Shown: positions 40,682-49,246, numbered from the stretch's first letter. The stretch: DNA of 64,000 nt from JASHUC01 sp035523875 (GCA_035523875.1 DATKPY010000038.1:1-64000); one strand, 5' to 3'. Program-made: numbers and translations. Notes: generated from the letters alone by a model not told the origin.

Positions 40682-41545
40682 TCAGACGCGCCGGTAAACG
40701 GTCCGGCCGATCAGCTCGTAATCGGTCGATACCTTGAACAGGCTCTCGGAGTGGCCCAGGAACAGCCAGTCGCCGCTCCGCTGCAGCGCGGCGATGCGGC
40801 TGAAGAGCTCCCGCTGAGTGGCCTTGTCGAAGTAGATCACGGTGTTGCGGCAGAAGATCACATCGAGCGGGCCCTTCATCGGCCAGTTATGCATCAAATT
40901 GAGCTGCTTGAACGTGACCAATGCCGCGACCTCCGGATTGACACGCAGAGATCTGCCCTTTTTGTTCCAGCCCTCGGTGAAGAAGTGAGTCATGTGCCGC
41001 GGCTCGAGCCCCCGCAGGCGCTCGCTCGGATACGTCCGAGCGCGCGCCCGCCCGAGCACTTCGGAGTCGAGGTCGGTCGCGAGGATGCGCACGTCCCAGC
41101 CGGCGAGCTCGGGCAGCGCCTCGAGCACCGTCATCGCGATCGAATAGGGCTCCTCGCCGGTTGAGCACCCGGCCGACCAGATGCGCACGCGGCGCACGGC
41201 GTGCGGCTCGGCGGCGCGCGCACGCAAGACCTGGTCACGCAGGAACTCGAAATGGTGCCGCTCGCGGAAGAACGCCGTCAGATTGGTCGTGATGGCGTTC
41301 GCAAGCTGCTCGAGCTCGCTCGGGTCCGCCGCCAGCCGCTCGCGGTACTGTCGAAAGCTCGTGAGATTGAGCGCCCGCAAGCGCCGCGACAGCCGGCCAT
41401 AGACGAGCTCGCGCTTCTGGTCCGAGAGGTTGATTCCGGTGAGATCGCGCACGAGCTGACGGAGGGCTGCGAAGTCCTCATCGGCGAGCGCGAATTCGCG
41501 CATCCGCTGGTGGAGGCCCGTCTCGGCTTGCAGTGTGCCCGTCAT
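40682..41545 (-). CDS. cheR: Chemotaxis protein methyltransferase CheR
   Basis: 287 aa. The N-terminal helical domain (FAALRQLVRDLTGINLSDQKRELVYGRLSRRLR) is followed by the SAM-binding core RRVRIWSAGCSTGEEPYSIAM, then TDLDSEVLGRAR, VTFKQLNLM and DVIFCRNTVIYFD. It methylates receptor glutamates. It belongs to the cheR-cheD-cheB-HDOD-HDOD run. Confidence 0.97.
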   Translation of the reverse strand: MTGTLQAETGLHQRMREFALADEDFAALRQLVRDLTGINLSDQKRELVYGRLSRRLRALNLTSFRQYRERLAADPSELEQLANAITTNLTAFFRERHHFEFLRDQVLRARAAEPHAVRRVRIWSAGCSTGEEPYSIAMTVLEALPELAGWDVRILATDLDSEVLGRARARTYPSERLRGLEPRHMTHFFTEGWNKKGRSLRVNPEVAALVTFKQLNLMHNWPMKGPLDVIFCRNTVIYFDKATQRELFSRIAALQRSGDWLFLGHSESLFKVSTDYELIGRTVYRRV

Positions 41546-41556
41546 GGATCACAGGG

Positions 41557-41940
41557 TCAGAACAGCTCGATGCTGCCGGCCGGTAAATCGAAGACTCGTC
41601 TCTCCCTGCCCGGAGCGTGGCCGTTCCCGGTCGCCTCCGCGAGACAATCGCGCACGTGCGCGAGGCGCTGCATCAGCCGGTCGTGGAACTGCAGGCTCTC
41701 GATGCACACCGCGATCTCCCGCTCGAGTGCGTCCTGGCACGCGACGAGCGCCGCCAGGCTCGAGGGCTCGAGACTTTGTCCCTGCTCGCGCGCGTGCGCG
41801 CAGCGTGCAATCGCGGAGGCCATGCGCTCGAGCGCAGTGCCGAGGCGCTCCACCGGGGCGTAGGAGTCGTGCATGGCAAGCGCGAGCAATGCGGCGACGC
41901 CGTCGAGGACGTGGGCGCTCTCATTGTCTGCTCGCGGCAT
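41557..41940 (-). CDS. Small CheZ-like helical protein, possible CheY-P phosphatase
   Basis: 127 aa from ATG 41940; a GTG at 41991 would add 17 residues. It is all-helical, with no signal peptide. The segment SLQFHDRLMQRLAHVRDCL (82-100) has the D-x3-Q arrangement (Asp87, Gln91) that is catalytic in CheZ phosphatases, as in the true CheZ of this window at 51010 (QDLTGQ). The remainder is shorter than CheZ (200+ aa) and lacks the C-terminal CheY-binding helix. Its position between a small exported protein and cheR suggests a role in the chemotaxis pathway. The assignment is inference from one motif. Confidence 0.45.
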   Translation of the reverse strand: MPRADNESAHVLDGVAALLALAMHDSYAPVERLGTALERMASAIARCAHAREQGQSLEPSSLAALVACQDALEREIAVCIESLQFHDRLMQRLAHVRDCLAEATGNGHAPGRERRVFDLPAGSIELF

Positions 41941-42003
41941 GTGAAAGCGGGTGCCGTTGCACGCGCTGGCGGCCCGCGCGTGCCGCAGCACGCGGGGATC
42001 CGC

Positions 42004-42336
42004 TCAGCCGTGCTTCGACTTGAACACCCGCACCTGCGCGTTGAACTTGTCGGCGATCGACTGGAGCTCGGCGACGGCGGCGTTATGTTTGGTCTCGAGC
42101 GCCTCCGGCGACAGCTCATTGCGCCGTTGCTCGAAATCCAGGCACTTCAAGTAGACGTTCACGTCCCCGTCGTACTGCTTGAGCGTCTGCATCGCGATGA
42201 CCATCTCCTGCTCACTCGCCGTCGTTCCGTCCGGAATCTTGCTGGGCGGCGGCGGCAGGAGGCAGTCGCCGGCGTATGCGGGCAGTGCGACCACGGCGGC
42301 CGCGAGGGCCGCGTACAGCTTCATCGATCGTGTCAT
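42004..42336 (-). CDS. Small exported protein of unknown function
   Basis: 110 aa. The signal peptide (MTRSMKLYAALAAAVVALPAYAG) is cut after AYA, giving a mature protein of about 85 residues with two Cys (DCLLPPPPS and LKCLDFE) that may form a disulfide, then a helical, coiled-coil-like C-terminus (LETKHNAAVAELQSIADKFNAQVRVFK). Ribosome-binding site aggtaag is 6 bases upstream. A weak sigma-28-like site lies upstream. I do not recognise a family. Confidence 0.7.
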   Translation of the reverse strand: MTRSMKLYAALAAAVVALPAYAGDCLLPPPPSKIPDGTTASEQEMVIAMQTLKQYDGDVNVYLKCLDFEQRRNELSPEALETKHNAAVAELQSIADKFNAQVRVFKSKHG

Positions 42337-42401
42337 CTGACTTACCTTTCATCGCGCGCCGGGGCGGACCGACGCATGCATTTGCAGCCGCCATGGCCGT
42401 T

Positions 42402-42428
42402 AGTTCGGCAATCGCCCACGAGTCTTGA
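42402..42428 (-). promoter_or_regulatory. Candidate sigma-28 promoter for the small exported protein and cheR
   Basis: On the minus strand it reads TCAAGACT, 11 bases, GCCGAACT. The core TCAAG and GCCGA match FliA consensus; the remaining positions do not. It is 65 bp upstream of the exported-protein start in a 174 bp gap that otherwise holds nothing clear. Confidence 0.4.
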
Positions 42429-42510
42429 GCCCGCGTGCAGTGGGCACCGCATCATTGTGACGGCGCTCTCACGGTGAGCGCCGCGGCTCGGCGTTAAGTC
42501 GCACGGGTGC

Positions 42511-42873
42511 TCAGCTCAGAACCTTGGCGACCGTCGCGAGAAGGCGTTCGGGATTGAAGGGCTTGACGAGCCAGCCGGTCGCGCCGGCCGCCTTGCCTTC
42601 GAGCTTCTTCTCCGTTGTCGCCTCGGTGGTGAGCACCAGAAGCGGCACGCCGCGGTAGCTCGGGAGGTTGCGCAGGTGCCTGACGAGAGTCAGGCCGTCC
42701 ATCACCGGCATATTCACGTCGGTGATGACCAGGTCGAACTTCTGTCGCTCGGCGATCTGCAGCGCCTCGCGACCGTCAGCCGCCTGGTGCACCTCGTGGC
42801 CGGCGCCCGTGAGGGTGATGCCGACCATCTGTCGCATGGCGGCCGAATCGTCTACGGCCAGTATTCGAGCCAT
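42511..42873 (-). CDS. CheY-like response regulator
   Basis: 120 aa single receiver domain. MARILAVDDSAAMRQMVGITLTGAGHEV has Asp8-Asp9, LVITDVNMPVMDG has the phospho-acceptor Asp52, TTEAT carries the Thr switch, and the conserved Lys is in WLVKPFNPERL. It has no output domain. It is distinct from the cheY at 51755 (which is next to cheZ), being of the second CheY type often encoded next to MCP/CheW in multi-che clusters. It lies 32 bp downstream of the MCP gene. Confidence 0.88.
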   Translation of the reverse strand: MARILAVDDSAAMRQMVGITLTGAGHEVHQAADGREALQIAERQKFDLVITDVNMPVMDGLTLVRHLRNLPSYRGVPLLVLTTEATTEKKLEGKAAGATGWLVKPFNPERLLATVAKVLS

Positions 42874-42905
42874 TGTCCTTCTCCGAATCTCAAAAGCATT
42901 TCCGG

Positions 42906-45587
42906 TCAGAATTCCTGCCAATCAGAATCGCCGCCCGTCGCGGCGCGCGCGCCCGCGGAGGAGGGGGGCGGGCTCTCCGCGGCGGGCGGGCGCGGGTCGC
43001 GGCCGTTCCACGGCCGTTTGACGCCGCGACGCTCGGTGCGCGTCGCGCCGCGCGCGGCCTGCGCCGCAGCCGCGCGGACGGCGGCCGCGGTAGCAGCCGG
43101 CGCCGCACCGGCGTTGCGCGTGAGTCCGGCCCCGATCAGAGCCGCCGCCAGCCGGTAGCGCCCCATCATCTCGTTGAGCTCGCGAGCCTGCTGCGCCATT
43201 GCCTGCGAGGCCGCGGTCGCCTCCTCGACGAGCGCGGCGTTCTGCTGCGTGAGCTCGTCCATCTGCATCACGGCACGGTTCACCTGCTCGATTCCCGAGG
43301 ACTGCTCGCGCGAAGCGGCGGCGATCTCGGCCACGATGTCGGATACCTTCTTCACCGCCGCCACGATCTGCTCGAGGGTCTGCCCCGACTGCGTCACGAG
43401 CAGCGATCCATCCTCCACCTTCTTCACCGAGTCCTGGATGAGCTCCTTGATTTCCTTGGCGGCGGTCGCCGAGCGGCCGGCGAGGTTGCGCACCTCGCTC
43501 GCCACCACCGCAAAGCCGCGACCCTGCTCTCCGGCGCGTGCCGCCTCCACGGCGGCGTTGAGCGCGAGTAGATTCGTCTGGAAGGCGATCTCGTCGATCA
43601 CGCCGATGATGTCGGCGATCTTCTTCGAGGAATCGTTGATATCCGTCATCGCGCGCACCGCCTTGGAGACGACCGCGCCGCCCTTCTCCGCCTGATCGCG
43701 CGCCGCGATGGCAAGCTGGTTCGCCTGTCCCGCATTGTCGGCGTTCTGCTTCACGGTGGAGGTCATCTCCTCCATCGAGGACGCCGTCTCCTCGAGCGAG
43801 GAGGACTGCTCCTCGGTGCGCTGGGAGAGGTTGGCATTGCCCTGGGAGATCTCCTCCGCGCCGCGATACACCTCGCTCGCGGCGTGCTTCACCCGCGCCA
43901 CGATCTCGGCCATGTTGTCGGCGAGCTGATTGACAGAGCGCGCGAGTGCCTCGAAGAAGCCCGACTTGCCCTCGAGCGAGATGCGCTCCGTCAGATCGCC
44001 GCCGAGCACGGCGCTCAGCATGCCCTGCATCTGCTTCTCGACGGCCACCTCCGGCGTACGGTCGGTCCATTCCATCACCGAGCCGATGCGCTCGCCCTCG
44101 CGGCTCACCACCGGGTTGGTCACCGTGCGGAAAGTGCACCCGCCGAGCGCGCGCTCGGCCACGTCGCTTGACGAGAGCGTCTCGAGCATGCGGCGCTGTG
44201 CAACCGGATCGCTCGCGAGGAGCTCGAGCGACGCCCCGCGCAGGTGCGCCGCGTCGAACCCCGGCAGGCTCTTGCGAATCTCGGCCTGCGTACGCGCGAA
44301 GGTCGCCTCGGCGGTCTCGTTCAAGTAGATGATCCGGTGATCCGCATCCGCGAGCACGACGTTCGTCGAGACCTTATCGAGTGCCTGGCGGACCCGCGCG
44401 TTCTCCGCAGCGAGCGCGCGCTCGGCCTCGATCTGCTGGCGCAGCTTGCTCTGCATCTCATCGAGCGCACGCAGCACCTGGCTCACCTCGTCACTGCCGG
44501 CGACCTCGATCTCGTTGTCGTAGTGGCCGGCGGCGATCGCGCCGAACACGCGCACCGCTTGCACCAGGGAACCCGACAGCGCGCGGCTGATGAGCCAGCA
44601 CAGGGCGAGGGACAGCGCGAGCACGGCGGCGACGATCGCGATGGTGAGCGCGCGCCGATCGGCGGCGCCCGCCGCACGCCGATCCAGGGCGCCTTTCATC
44701 GAGGCATAGCTCACGGTCGAGAGGTTCTCGAGTGCGCGCGCGGCCGGCACGGCCGCATCGAAGACTTGCGCGGCGCTCACGTCCATCTTCTGCGCGTTGA
44801 CGATGCGCGAATTGATCGTATCGCTGAATGTGCTGAACTCGCGGCGGGCGCCCTCGAGCGCGGGCTCTACCGAGGCCTTCGCCTCCGGAGAGCTCCACTG
44901 GAGCTCGGCCGCGATCGCATCGAGGTTCTTCGTCACCTCGCCGGCGTAGATCTGGATGGCCATGCGGTCATCGCCGCCGAGATAGCCCTTCACGGCTGCC
45001 CCGATCGCATGCTCCTCGAGCCGGCTCATGGCGAGCAGTGCGCCGCCTACCCGCTGTGTCGCCGCATCGATGAGAACGTTCGTGATCGCATCGGGATCGA
45101 GGGTGAGCCCCGAGTTCAGGGACACCGTCGCGACGAGATTCTCGATCCGGCCGGTCAACGCATCGTGTGCGCGAATGTTGTCATCCGGGCTCGATTTGGC
45201 GAGCGCCGCCTTGAGGTCCGACCAGCCCGAGCGGATCGCCTGCCACTGCTCCCGCGAGCGGAAGCGCTCGCCAAACTGCGCGTCGATCGCATCGACGGCG
45301 GCGAGCTCCCTGTCGATATCCGCCTCGGAGGCGTAGACCGCATCCTTGCGGGTCGTATCCCCGCTCAAGAGCGCATGCGAGCGGCTGCGGTGATCCACGA
45401 TCTCGGCGAGGGCCGAGCCCAAGGACTGCAGATACTGCGCACCGTCGAGCTCGCTGCGCGCGTTGCGGACGATTCCGTCGGTCTCGCTCAGATAGAAGAA
45501 GGCGAGGAGCCCGGTCGGCACCGCCATCGCGGCGATCAGCACCGCCAATTTCTGCCACAGCTTCAAGCGTTCAAGAATGCGCATCAT
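42906..45587 (-). CDS. Methyl-accepting chemotaxis protein with C-terminal CheR/CheB tether
   Basis: 893 aa. TM1 is at about 13-33, the periplasmic region about 34-340, and TM2 at about 335-358, followed by HAMP and a cytoplasmic PAS-like domain (NVVLADADHRIIYLNETAEATF). The signalling domain has the hairpin tip EIAFQTNLLALNAAVEAARAGEQGRGFAVVASEVRNLAGRSA. After an Ala/Pro-rich flexible tail, the protein ends DSDWQEF, matching the xWxxF pentapeptide that binds CheR and CheB. ATG 45587 has a ribosome-binding ggagagc. The ligand is unknown. Confidence 0.93.
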   Translation of the reverse strand: MMRILERLKLWQKLAVLIAAMAVPTGLLAFFYLSETDGIVRNARSELDGAQYLQSLGSALAEIVDHRSRSHALLSGDTTRKDAVYASEADIDRELAAVDAIDAQFGERFRSREQWQAIRSGWSDLKAALAKSSPDDNIRAHDALTGRIENLVATVSLNSGLTLDPDAITNVLIDAATQRVGGALLAMSRLEEHAIGAAVKGYLGGDDRMAIQIYAGEVTKNLDAIAAELQWSSPEAKASVEPALEGARREFSTFSDTINSRIVNAQKMDVSAAQVFDAAVPAARALENLSTVSYASMKGALDRRAAGAADRRALTIAIVAAVLALSLALCWLISRALSGSLVQAVRVFGAIAAGHYDNEIEVAGSDEVSQVLRALDEMQSKLRQQIEAERALAAENARVRQALDKVSTNVVLADADHRIIYLNETAEATFARTQAEIRKSLPGFDAAHLRGASLELLASDPVAQRRMLETLSSSDVAERALGGCTFRTVTNPVVSREGERIGSVMEWTDRTPEVAVEKQMQGMLSAVLGGDLTERISLEGKSGFFEALARSVNQLADNMAEIVARVKHAASEVYRGAEEISQGNANLSQRTEEQSSSLEETASSMEEMTSTVKQNADNAGQANQLAIAARDQAEKGGAVVSKAVRAMTDINDSSKKIADIIGVIDEIAFQTNLLALNAAVEAARAGEQGRGFAVVASEVRNLAGRSATAAKEIKELIQDSVKKVEDGSLLVTQSGQTLEQIVAAVKKVSDIVAEIAAASREQSSGIEQVNRAVMQMDELTQQNAALVEEATAASQAMAQQARELNEMMGRYRLAAALIGAGLTRNAGAAPAATAAAVRAAAAQAARGATRTERRGVKRPWNGRDPRPPAAESPPPSSAGARAATGGDSDWQEF

Positions 45588-45621
45588 GCTCTCCGAATGA
45601 TCTCGTTCCGCATGGCGGCCG

Positions 45622-46164
45622 TCAGGCCGCCTCGCCGGTCGAAGCGCCAAGATTCACGAGGTCGGCTCCGATCAGCCGGTCGATGTCGAGGAGTACGAGC
45701 ATCCGCTCGGCGATCGGTACCAGTCCCTTCAAATAGTCGAGCTCGACGCGCGAGCCGAGCTCAGGCGGCGGATGAACGTCGCTTTCCTTCACGTCGACCA
45801 CGTCGGAGACCCCGTCCACCACCAGGCCGAAATCGCGCCGCGCAGCGCCGCACAGCACCGACAGCACGATGATCACGGTGACCGTGGTGTATTCGGCCCT
45901 CTCGAGGTTGAAGCGCATGCGCAGGTCGACGATCGGGACGATCGAGCCGCGCAGGTTGAGCACCCCGAGCACGTGCGCGGGGGCCTGCGGGATCTTGGTC
46001 ACCGCCGACCAGCCGCGGATTTCCTGCACGCGCAGGATGTCGACGCCATAGGTCTCATCGCCGAGCACGAACGTCAGCACCTGGCGCGACGCCGACTCCG
46101 CCGCTGCGCCACCGGTGCCGCTCGCCGCGGGAGCGGCGCCGGGTGCGTGTGGATTCACCGTCAT
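45622..46164 (-). CDS. cheW: Chemotaxis coupling protein CheW
   Basis: 180 aa. After a polar N-terminus (about 1-25), the CheW fold runs VLTFVLGDETYGVDILRVQEIRGWSAVTKIPQAPAHVLGVLNLRGSIVPIVDLR and then VIIVLSVL ... GLVVDGVSDVV. It bridges MCPs and CheA. It lies 36 bp after cheA and 34 bp before the MCP gene. Confidence 0.95.
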   Translation of the reverse strand: MTVNPHAPGAAPAASGTGGAAAESASRQVLTFVLGDETYGVDILRVQEIRGWSAVTKIPQAPAHVLGVLNLRGSIVPIVDLRMRFNLERAEYTTVTVIIVLSVLCGAARRDFGLVVDGVSDVVDVKESDVHPPPELGSRVELDYLKGLVPIAERMLVLLDIDRLIGADLVNLGASTGEAA

Positions 46165-46200
46165 TTCACAACACCTCGTTTGACCGGGCGCCGGGCCGCC

Positions 46201-48243
46201 TCAGGCGGCCGCTTGCACCGCGCTCATCCGCATGAGGCCCGCTAGATCGAGAATGAGCGCGACCGATCCGTCACCGAGAATCGTCGCGCCGGAGACGCCC
46301 GCGACGTGGCCGTAATTGGTCTCGAGCGATTTGATGACCACCTGCTGCTGCCCGAGCAGGTCATCGACGAACAATCCCATGCGTCGACCGTCGCCCTCCA
46401 CGACGACCACCAGACCTTCGTTCAACTCGCGTGCCCGCGGCTCGATTCCGAACAGCCGGTGCAGGCGGATGACGGGTAGATAGTGGCCGCGGAACGCGAA
46501 CACCTCGCCGCGTCCGCTCAAGCGGCTGACACTTGCCGCCTTCAACTGCAGCGATTCGACGATGGAGGTGAGTGGGACGATGTAGGTCTCGCTGCCCACG
46601 GTCACCGACTGGCCGTCCACGATCGCGAGCGTGAGCGGCAGGGTGATCACGAAGCGCGTGCCATGTCCGCGCAGCGTGCGCACCTCGATCTTGCCGCCGA
46701 GCTCCTTGATGTTGCGCCGGACTACGTCCATGCCGACACCGCGCCCGGAGACATCGGTCGTGTGCTCGGCGGTGGAGAATCCCGGCAGAAAGATGAGCTC
46801 GCTCGCCTCCGCGTCGCCCAGGACCTCGCTCGGTCCGATGAGGCCGCGCTCGCGAGCCTTGGCGAGGATGCGGTCCTTGTCGAGACCGGCGCCATCGTCG
46901 CTCACCTCGATCGCGATGTTGCCGCCGCGGTGACAGGCATCGAGATGCACGGTGCCGGCGGCAGGCTTGCCGGCGGCGAGCCGGGCTTCCGGCTTCTCGA
47001 TGCCGTGATCGATGCTGTTGCGTACCAGATGCACGAGCGGATCGCCGATCTTCTCGAGCACGGTCTTGTCGAGCTCGGTCTGCTCGCCGCTGACCTTGAG
47101 CTCGATGCGCTTGTCGAGGCGCTGGGCGAGATCGCGCACCATCCGCGGAAACCTGCTGAAGACGAAGCTGATCGGCAGCATGCGCACGCGCATCACGCTT
47201 TCCTGCAGCTCACGCACGTTGCGCTCGAGCTGCGCGAGGCCCGTGCGGAACTGCTCGGTCGCCGCGCCCTCGATGCCACGGCCGAGCTGGCTCATCATGG
47301 CCTGCGTGATCACGAGCTCACCGACCGTATTCATGAGCTCGTCAATCTTCTCGACGCTCACGCGGATCGAGCCCGACTCCCCGATGCCGCTCACGTTGTG
47401 GAGGTCGCCGCGCACCGCGGCGACGCCACCCGCCGCGGCCGGCTGATCGGCGCGCACCGGGACCTCCGGGCTCGGCGTCGCGAGTGCGGTGTCGGGTGCA
47501 GAGCCGCGGGCGAGCGCGGCGGTCGCGCACTCGATCTCGAGCTCGCACTCCCCGGTCGCCCAATCGAACACTTCCCGGATCGCCTCCTCGGTCGTCTCCG
47601 CCGTGAGCTCGAGCACCCAGCTCATGAGGCAGGCCTGCGGATCGAGCTCGGTGAGCGGTGGGAGCTCGCCTACGTCGGTCGTGACCTCCAGGCGTCCCAG
47701 GCCGGCAAGCTCGCGAAACATCCGGATGGGATCGTTTCCGCGCGCAAAGAACTGTGCGAACGGACGAAAGGCGATGCGCCAGCGCGTCTCGGCGCTCGCC
47801 GCGCTCGGTGTGGATACCGCCTCGGCGCTCGCCGCGCTCGGTGTCTGCGGAGTCCCGCGTGCGATCGCAAGCTCCAGGTCGAACTGCAGGTCGGCGACCC
47901 GCTGCGCATCGACCGGCTGCGAGGCCTGGACGCGGCGGAGCATCTCGCGCATCACATCGACCGACTTCAGCAGCAGATCCGATATCGCGACGCTCGCCGC
48001 GAGTCGATTGGCGCGCAGCTCATCGAGCAGCGTCTCGAGACTGTGCGTGAAGGAGGCAATGTCGTTGAAGCCGAATGTCGCGCTGCCGCCCTTGATCGAG
48101 TGCGCGACGCGAAAAATCGTATTGATGATCTCGGGATCCGGTGCACCCACGTCGAGCTTGAGCAGCGCCGCCTCCATCGCATCGAGCGCCTCGAAGCTCT
48201 CCTCGAAGAAGGCCTCGTGGAACTGTGCGAGGTCGAGCGCCAT
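46201..48243 (-). CDS. cheA: Chemotaxis histidine kinase CheA
   Basis: 680 aa. P1 HPt domain with phospho-accepting His48 in VAHSIKGGSATFGF. P2 is reduced to a variable region that contains an 11-residue tandem duplication (TPSAASAE) and a predicted CheA-regulatory core. The P3 dimerisation helices and P4 kinase have the N-box HLVRNSIDHGIEKPEAR, the G1 DDGAGLDKDRI and G2 GRGVGMDVVRRNI. The P5 CheW-like domain ends the protein. It phosphorylates CheY and CheB. It starts 11 bp after the STAS gene. Confidence 0.97.
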   Translation of the reverse strand: MALDLAQFHEAFFEESFEALDAMEAALLKLDVGAPDPEIINTIFRVAHSIKGGSATFGFNDIASFTHSLETLLDELRANRLAASVAISDLLLKSVDVMREMLRRVQASQPVDAQRVADLQFDLELAIARGTPQTPSAASAEAVSTPSAASAETRWRIAFRPFAQFFARGNDPIRMFRELAGLGRLEVTTDVGELPPLTELDPQACLMSWVLELTAETTEEAIREVFDWATGECELEIECATAALARGSAPDTALATPSPEVPVRADQPAAAGGVAAVRGDLHNVSGIGESGSIRVSVEKIDELMNTVGELVITQAMMSQLGRGIEGAATEQFRTGLAQLERNVRELQESVMRVRMLPISFVFSRFPRMVRDLAQRLDKRIELKVSGEQTELDKTVLEKIGDPLVHLVRNSIDHGIEKPEARLAAGKPAAGTVHLDACHRGGNIAIEVSDDGAGLDKDRILAKARERGLIGPSEVLGDAEASELIFLPGFSTAEHTTDVSGRGVGMDVVRRNIKELGGKIEVRTLRGHGTRFVITLPLTLAIVDGQSVTVGSETYIVPLTSIVESLQLKAASVSRLSGRGEVFAFRGHYLPVIRLHRLFGIEPRARELNEGLVVVVEGDGRRMGLFVDDLLGQQQVVIKSLETNYGHVAGVSGATILGDGSVALILDLAGLMRMSAVQAAA

Positions 48244-48254
48244 GGGTGCGGCCT

Positions 48255-48650
48255 TCAGCCCTCGCCGGACGGGAGGGGTGAGCTTGCGCCGAGCAGGGCG
48301 TCGAGACCGAGGAGCCGCGATGCCTCGGCGAACGCGCTCGACTCCCCGCCCACATGCACGGGGTGCTCGCGCGAGCGCCGGTCGCGCACGAACACGGCGA
48401 TGAGCTGCATGCTCGCGCTGTCGATGCGGCGCACGCGACTCACATCGAGCGTGATCTCCTCCTCGCGATGCACGTGACCTGCGAGGTTGAGCTTCAGATC
48501 CTCTGCGCCGGCGAGCGTACATTCGAGCGGTAAAGCAAGCCGCTCGCCGGTCCGCGGGGCCGGGTCGTGAGCTCGCTCTGCGCGCACGGCGCGCGGTTTG
48601 GAAGGCCGGCGCCGGCGCGACGCGCGGTGGGGTTGCGGTCGCTTTTTCAT
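48255..48650 (-). CDS. STAS domain protein preceding cheA
   Basis: 131 aa. The first 45 residues are very basic (KKRPQPHRASRRRRPSKPRAV). Then a STAS fold is visible: LPLECTLAGAEDLKLNL, EITLDVSRVRRIDSASMQLIAVFVRDRR with the DS motif (position of the phosphorylatable Ser in anti-sigma antagonists), and HVGGESSAFAEASRLLGLDALLG. The basic N-terminus could be over-extended, though ATG 48650 is the only good start. STAS proteins of this type sit next to cheA in several gammaproteobacterial clusters; the role is not defined. Confidence 0.75.
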   Translation of the reverse strand: MKKRPQPHRASRRRRPSKPRAVRAERAHDPAPRTGERLALPLECTLAGAEDLKLNLAGHVHREEEITLDVSRVRRIDSASMQLIAVFVRDRRSREHPVHVGGESSAFAEASRLLGLDALLGASSPLPSGEG

Positions 48651-48691
48651 GAAAAATACGGGTCTCGCCGCTTGTCGCGGCGCACACTTCG

Positions 48692-48718
48692 CTATCGGCG
48701 CGGCCGATGGCGACTTAA
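48692..48718 (-). promoter_or_regulatory. Sigma-28 (FliA) promoter for the STAS-cheA unit
   Basis: On the minus strand it reads TTAAGTCG, 11 bases, GCCGATAG. The -10 is nearly perfect; the -35 keeps AAGT. It is 41 bp upstream of the STAS gene, overlapping the end of the DUF2802 gene. Confidence 0.6.
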
Positions 48719-49173
48719 GCGCCCATGAGTGCAACGTGACGCGCGTCACCCTTGCCGGTGCGCGGCGCGGCCGCACCGCGACCGTGCAGGCGTGTGACGA
48801 GCTCGGCCTCCTGCCGCGCGAGCCCGCAGCTCGCGACCAGCTCATCGGCGCCCGCTCCGCCGCGGGCGAGACGGATCGCGATCCCGAACTGCCGCGGCGT
48901 ATCGCCTGCGGTGGTATTGAAATGGGTCTCGAGCTGCTCCTCGAGCGCCGCGAGATGCGGCTCGCTGCGGGCGATGCGCGCCTCGAGCGCATCGACGCGC
49001 TCGAGGATCTGCGCCATCGCCTTCAAGGTGTGCTCGGTGTCACGTTCCGCCGCCCGGCGCCAGCGCGTGAAGGCGAGCGCGGCCAAGATGAACGAGAACA
49101 GCAGAAACGCCGCTCGACCGACGAGAAGCACGGTGTCGAGCGGCACCGCCTGAAGATTGGGTAACGACAGCAT
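48715..49173 (-). CDS. DUF2802 domain protein, membrane-anchored
   Basis: 152 aa. One N-terminal membrane helix (about 14-36, TVLLVGRAAFLLFSFILAALAF) is followed by a coiled coil (about 42-85) and the DUF2802 motif FGIAIRLARGGAGADELVASCGLARQEAELVTRLHG at about 95-130. Such proteins are found in flagellar and chemotaxis regions of polarly flagellated gammaproteobacteria, function unknown. It lies 97 bp downstream of motD, with a candidate sigma-54 site in between. Confidence 0.8.
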   Translation of the reverse strand: MLSLPNLQAVPLDTVLLVGRAAFLLFSFILAALAFTRWRRAAERDTEHTLKAMAQILERVDALEARIARSEPHLAALEEQLETHFNTTAGDTPRQFGIAIRLARGGAGADELVASCGLARQEAELVTRLHGRGAAAPRTGKGDARHVALMGA

Positions 49174-49230
49174 GCTGGCACTCCCGCGAGCCGCGGCATG
49201 CGCCGGAACTCCGGCGCCGGAGAATCACGG

Positions 49231-49246
49231 TGCAGAAAGCGTGCCA
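49231..49246 (-). promoter_or_regulatory. Candidate sigma-54 promoter for the DUF2802 gene
   Basis: On the minus strand it reads TGGCACGCTTTCTGCA, with correct GG-N10-GC spacing and one mismatch in the -12 (CTGCA for TTGCA). It is 58 bp upstream of the DUF2802 start in the motD-DUF2802 gap. It may also transcribe the STAS and cheA genes. Confidence 0.55.
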
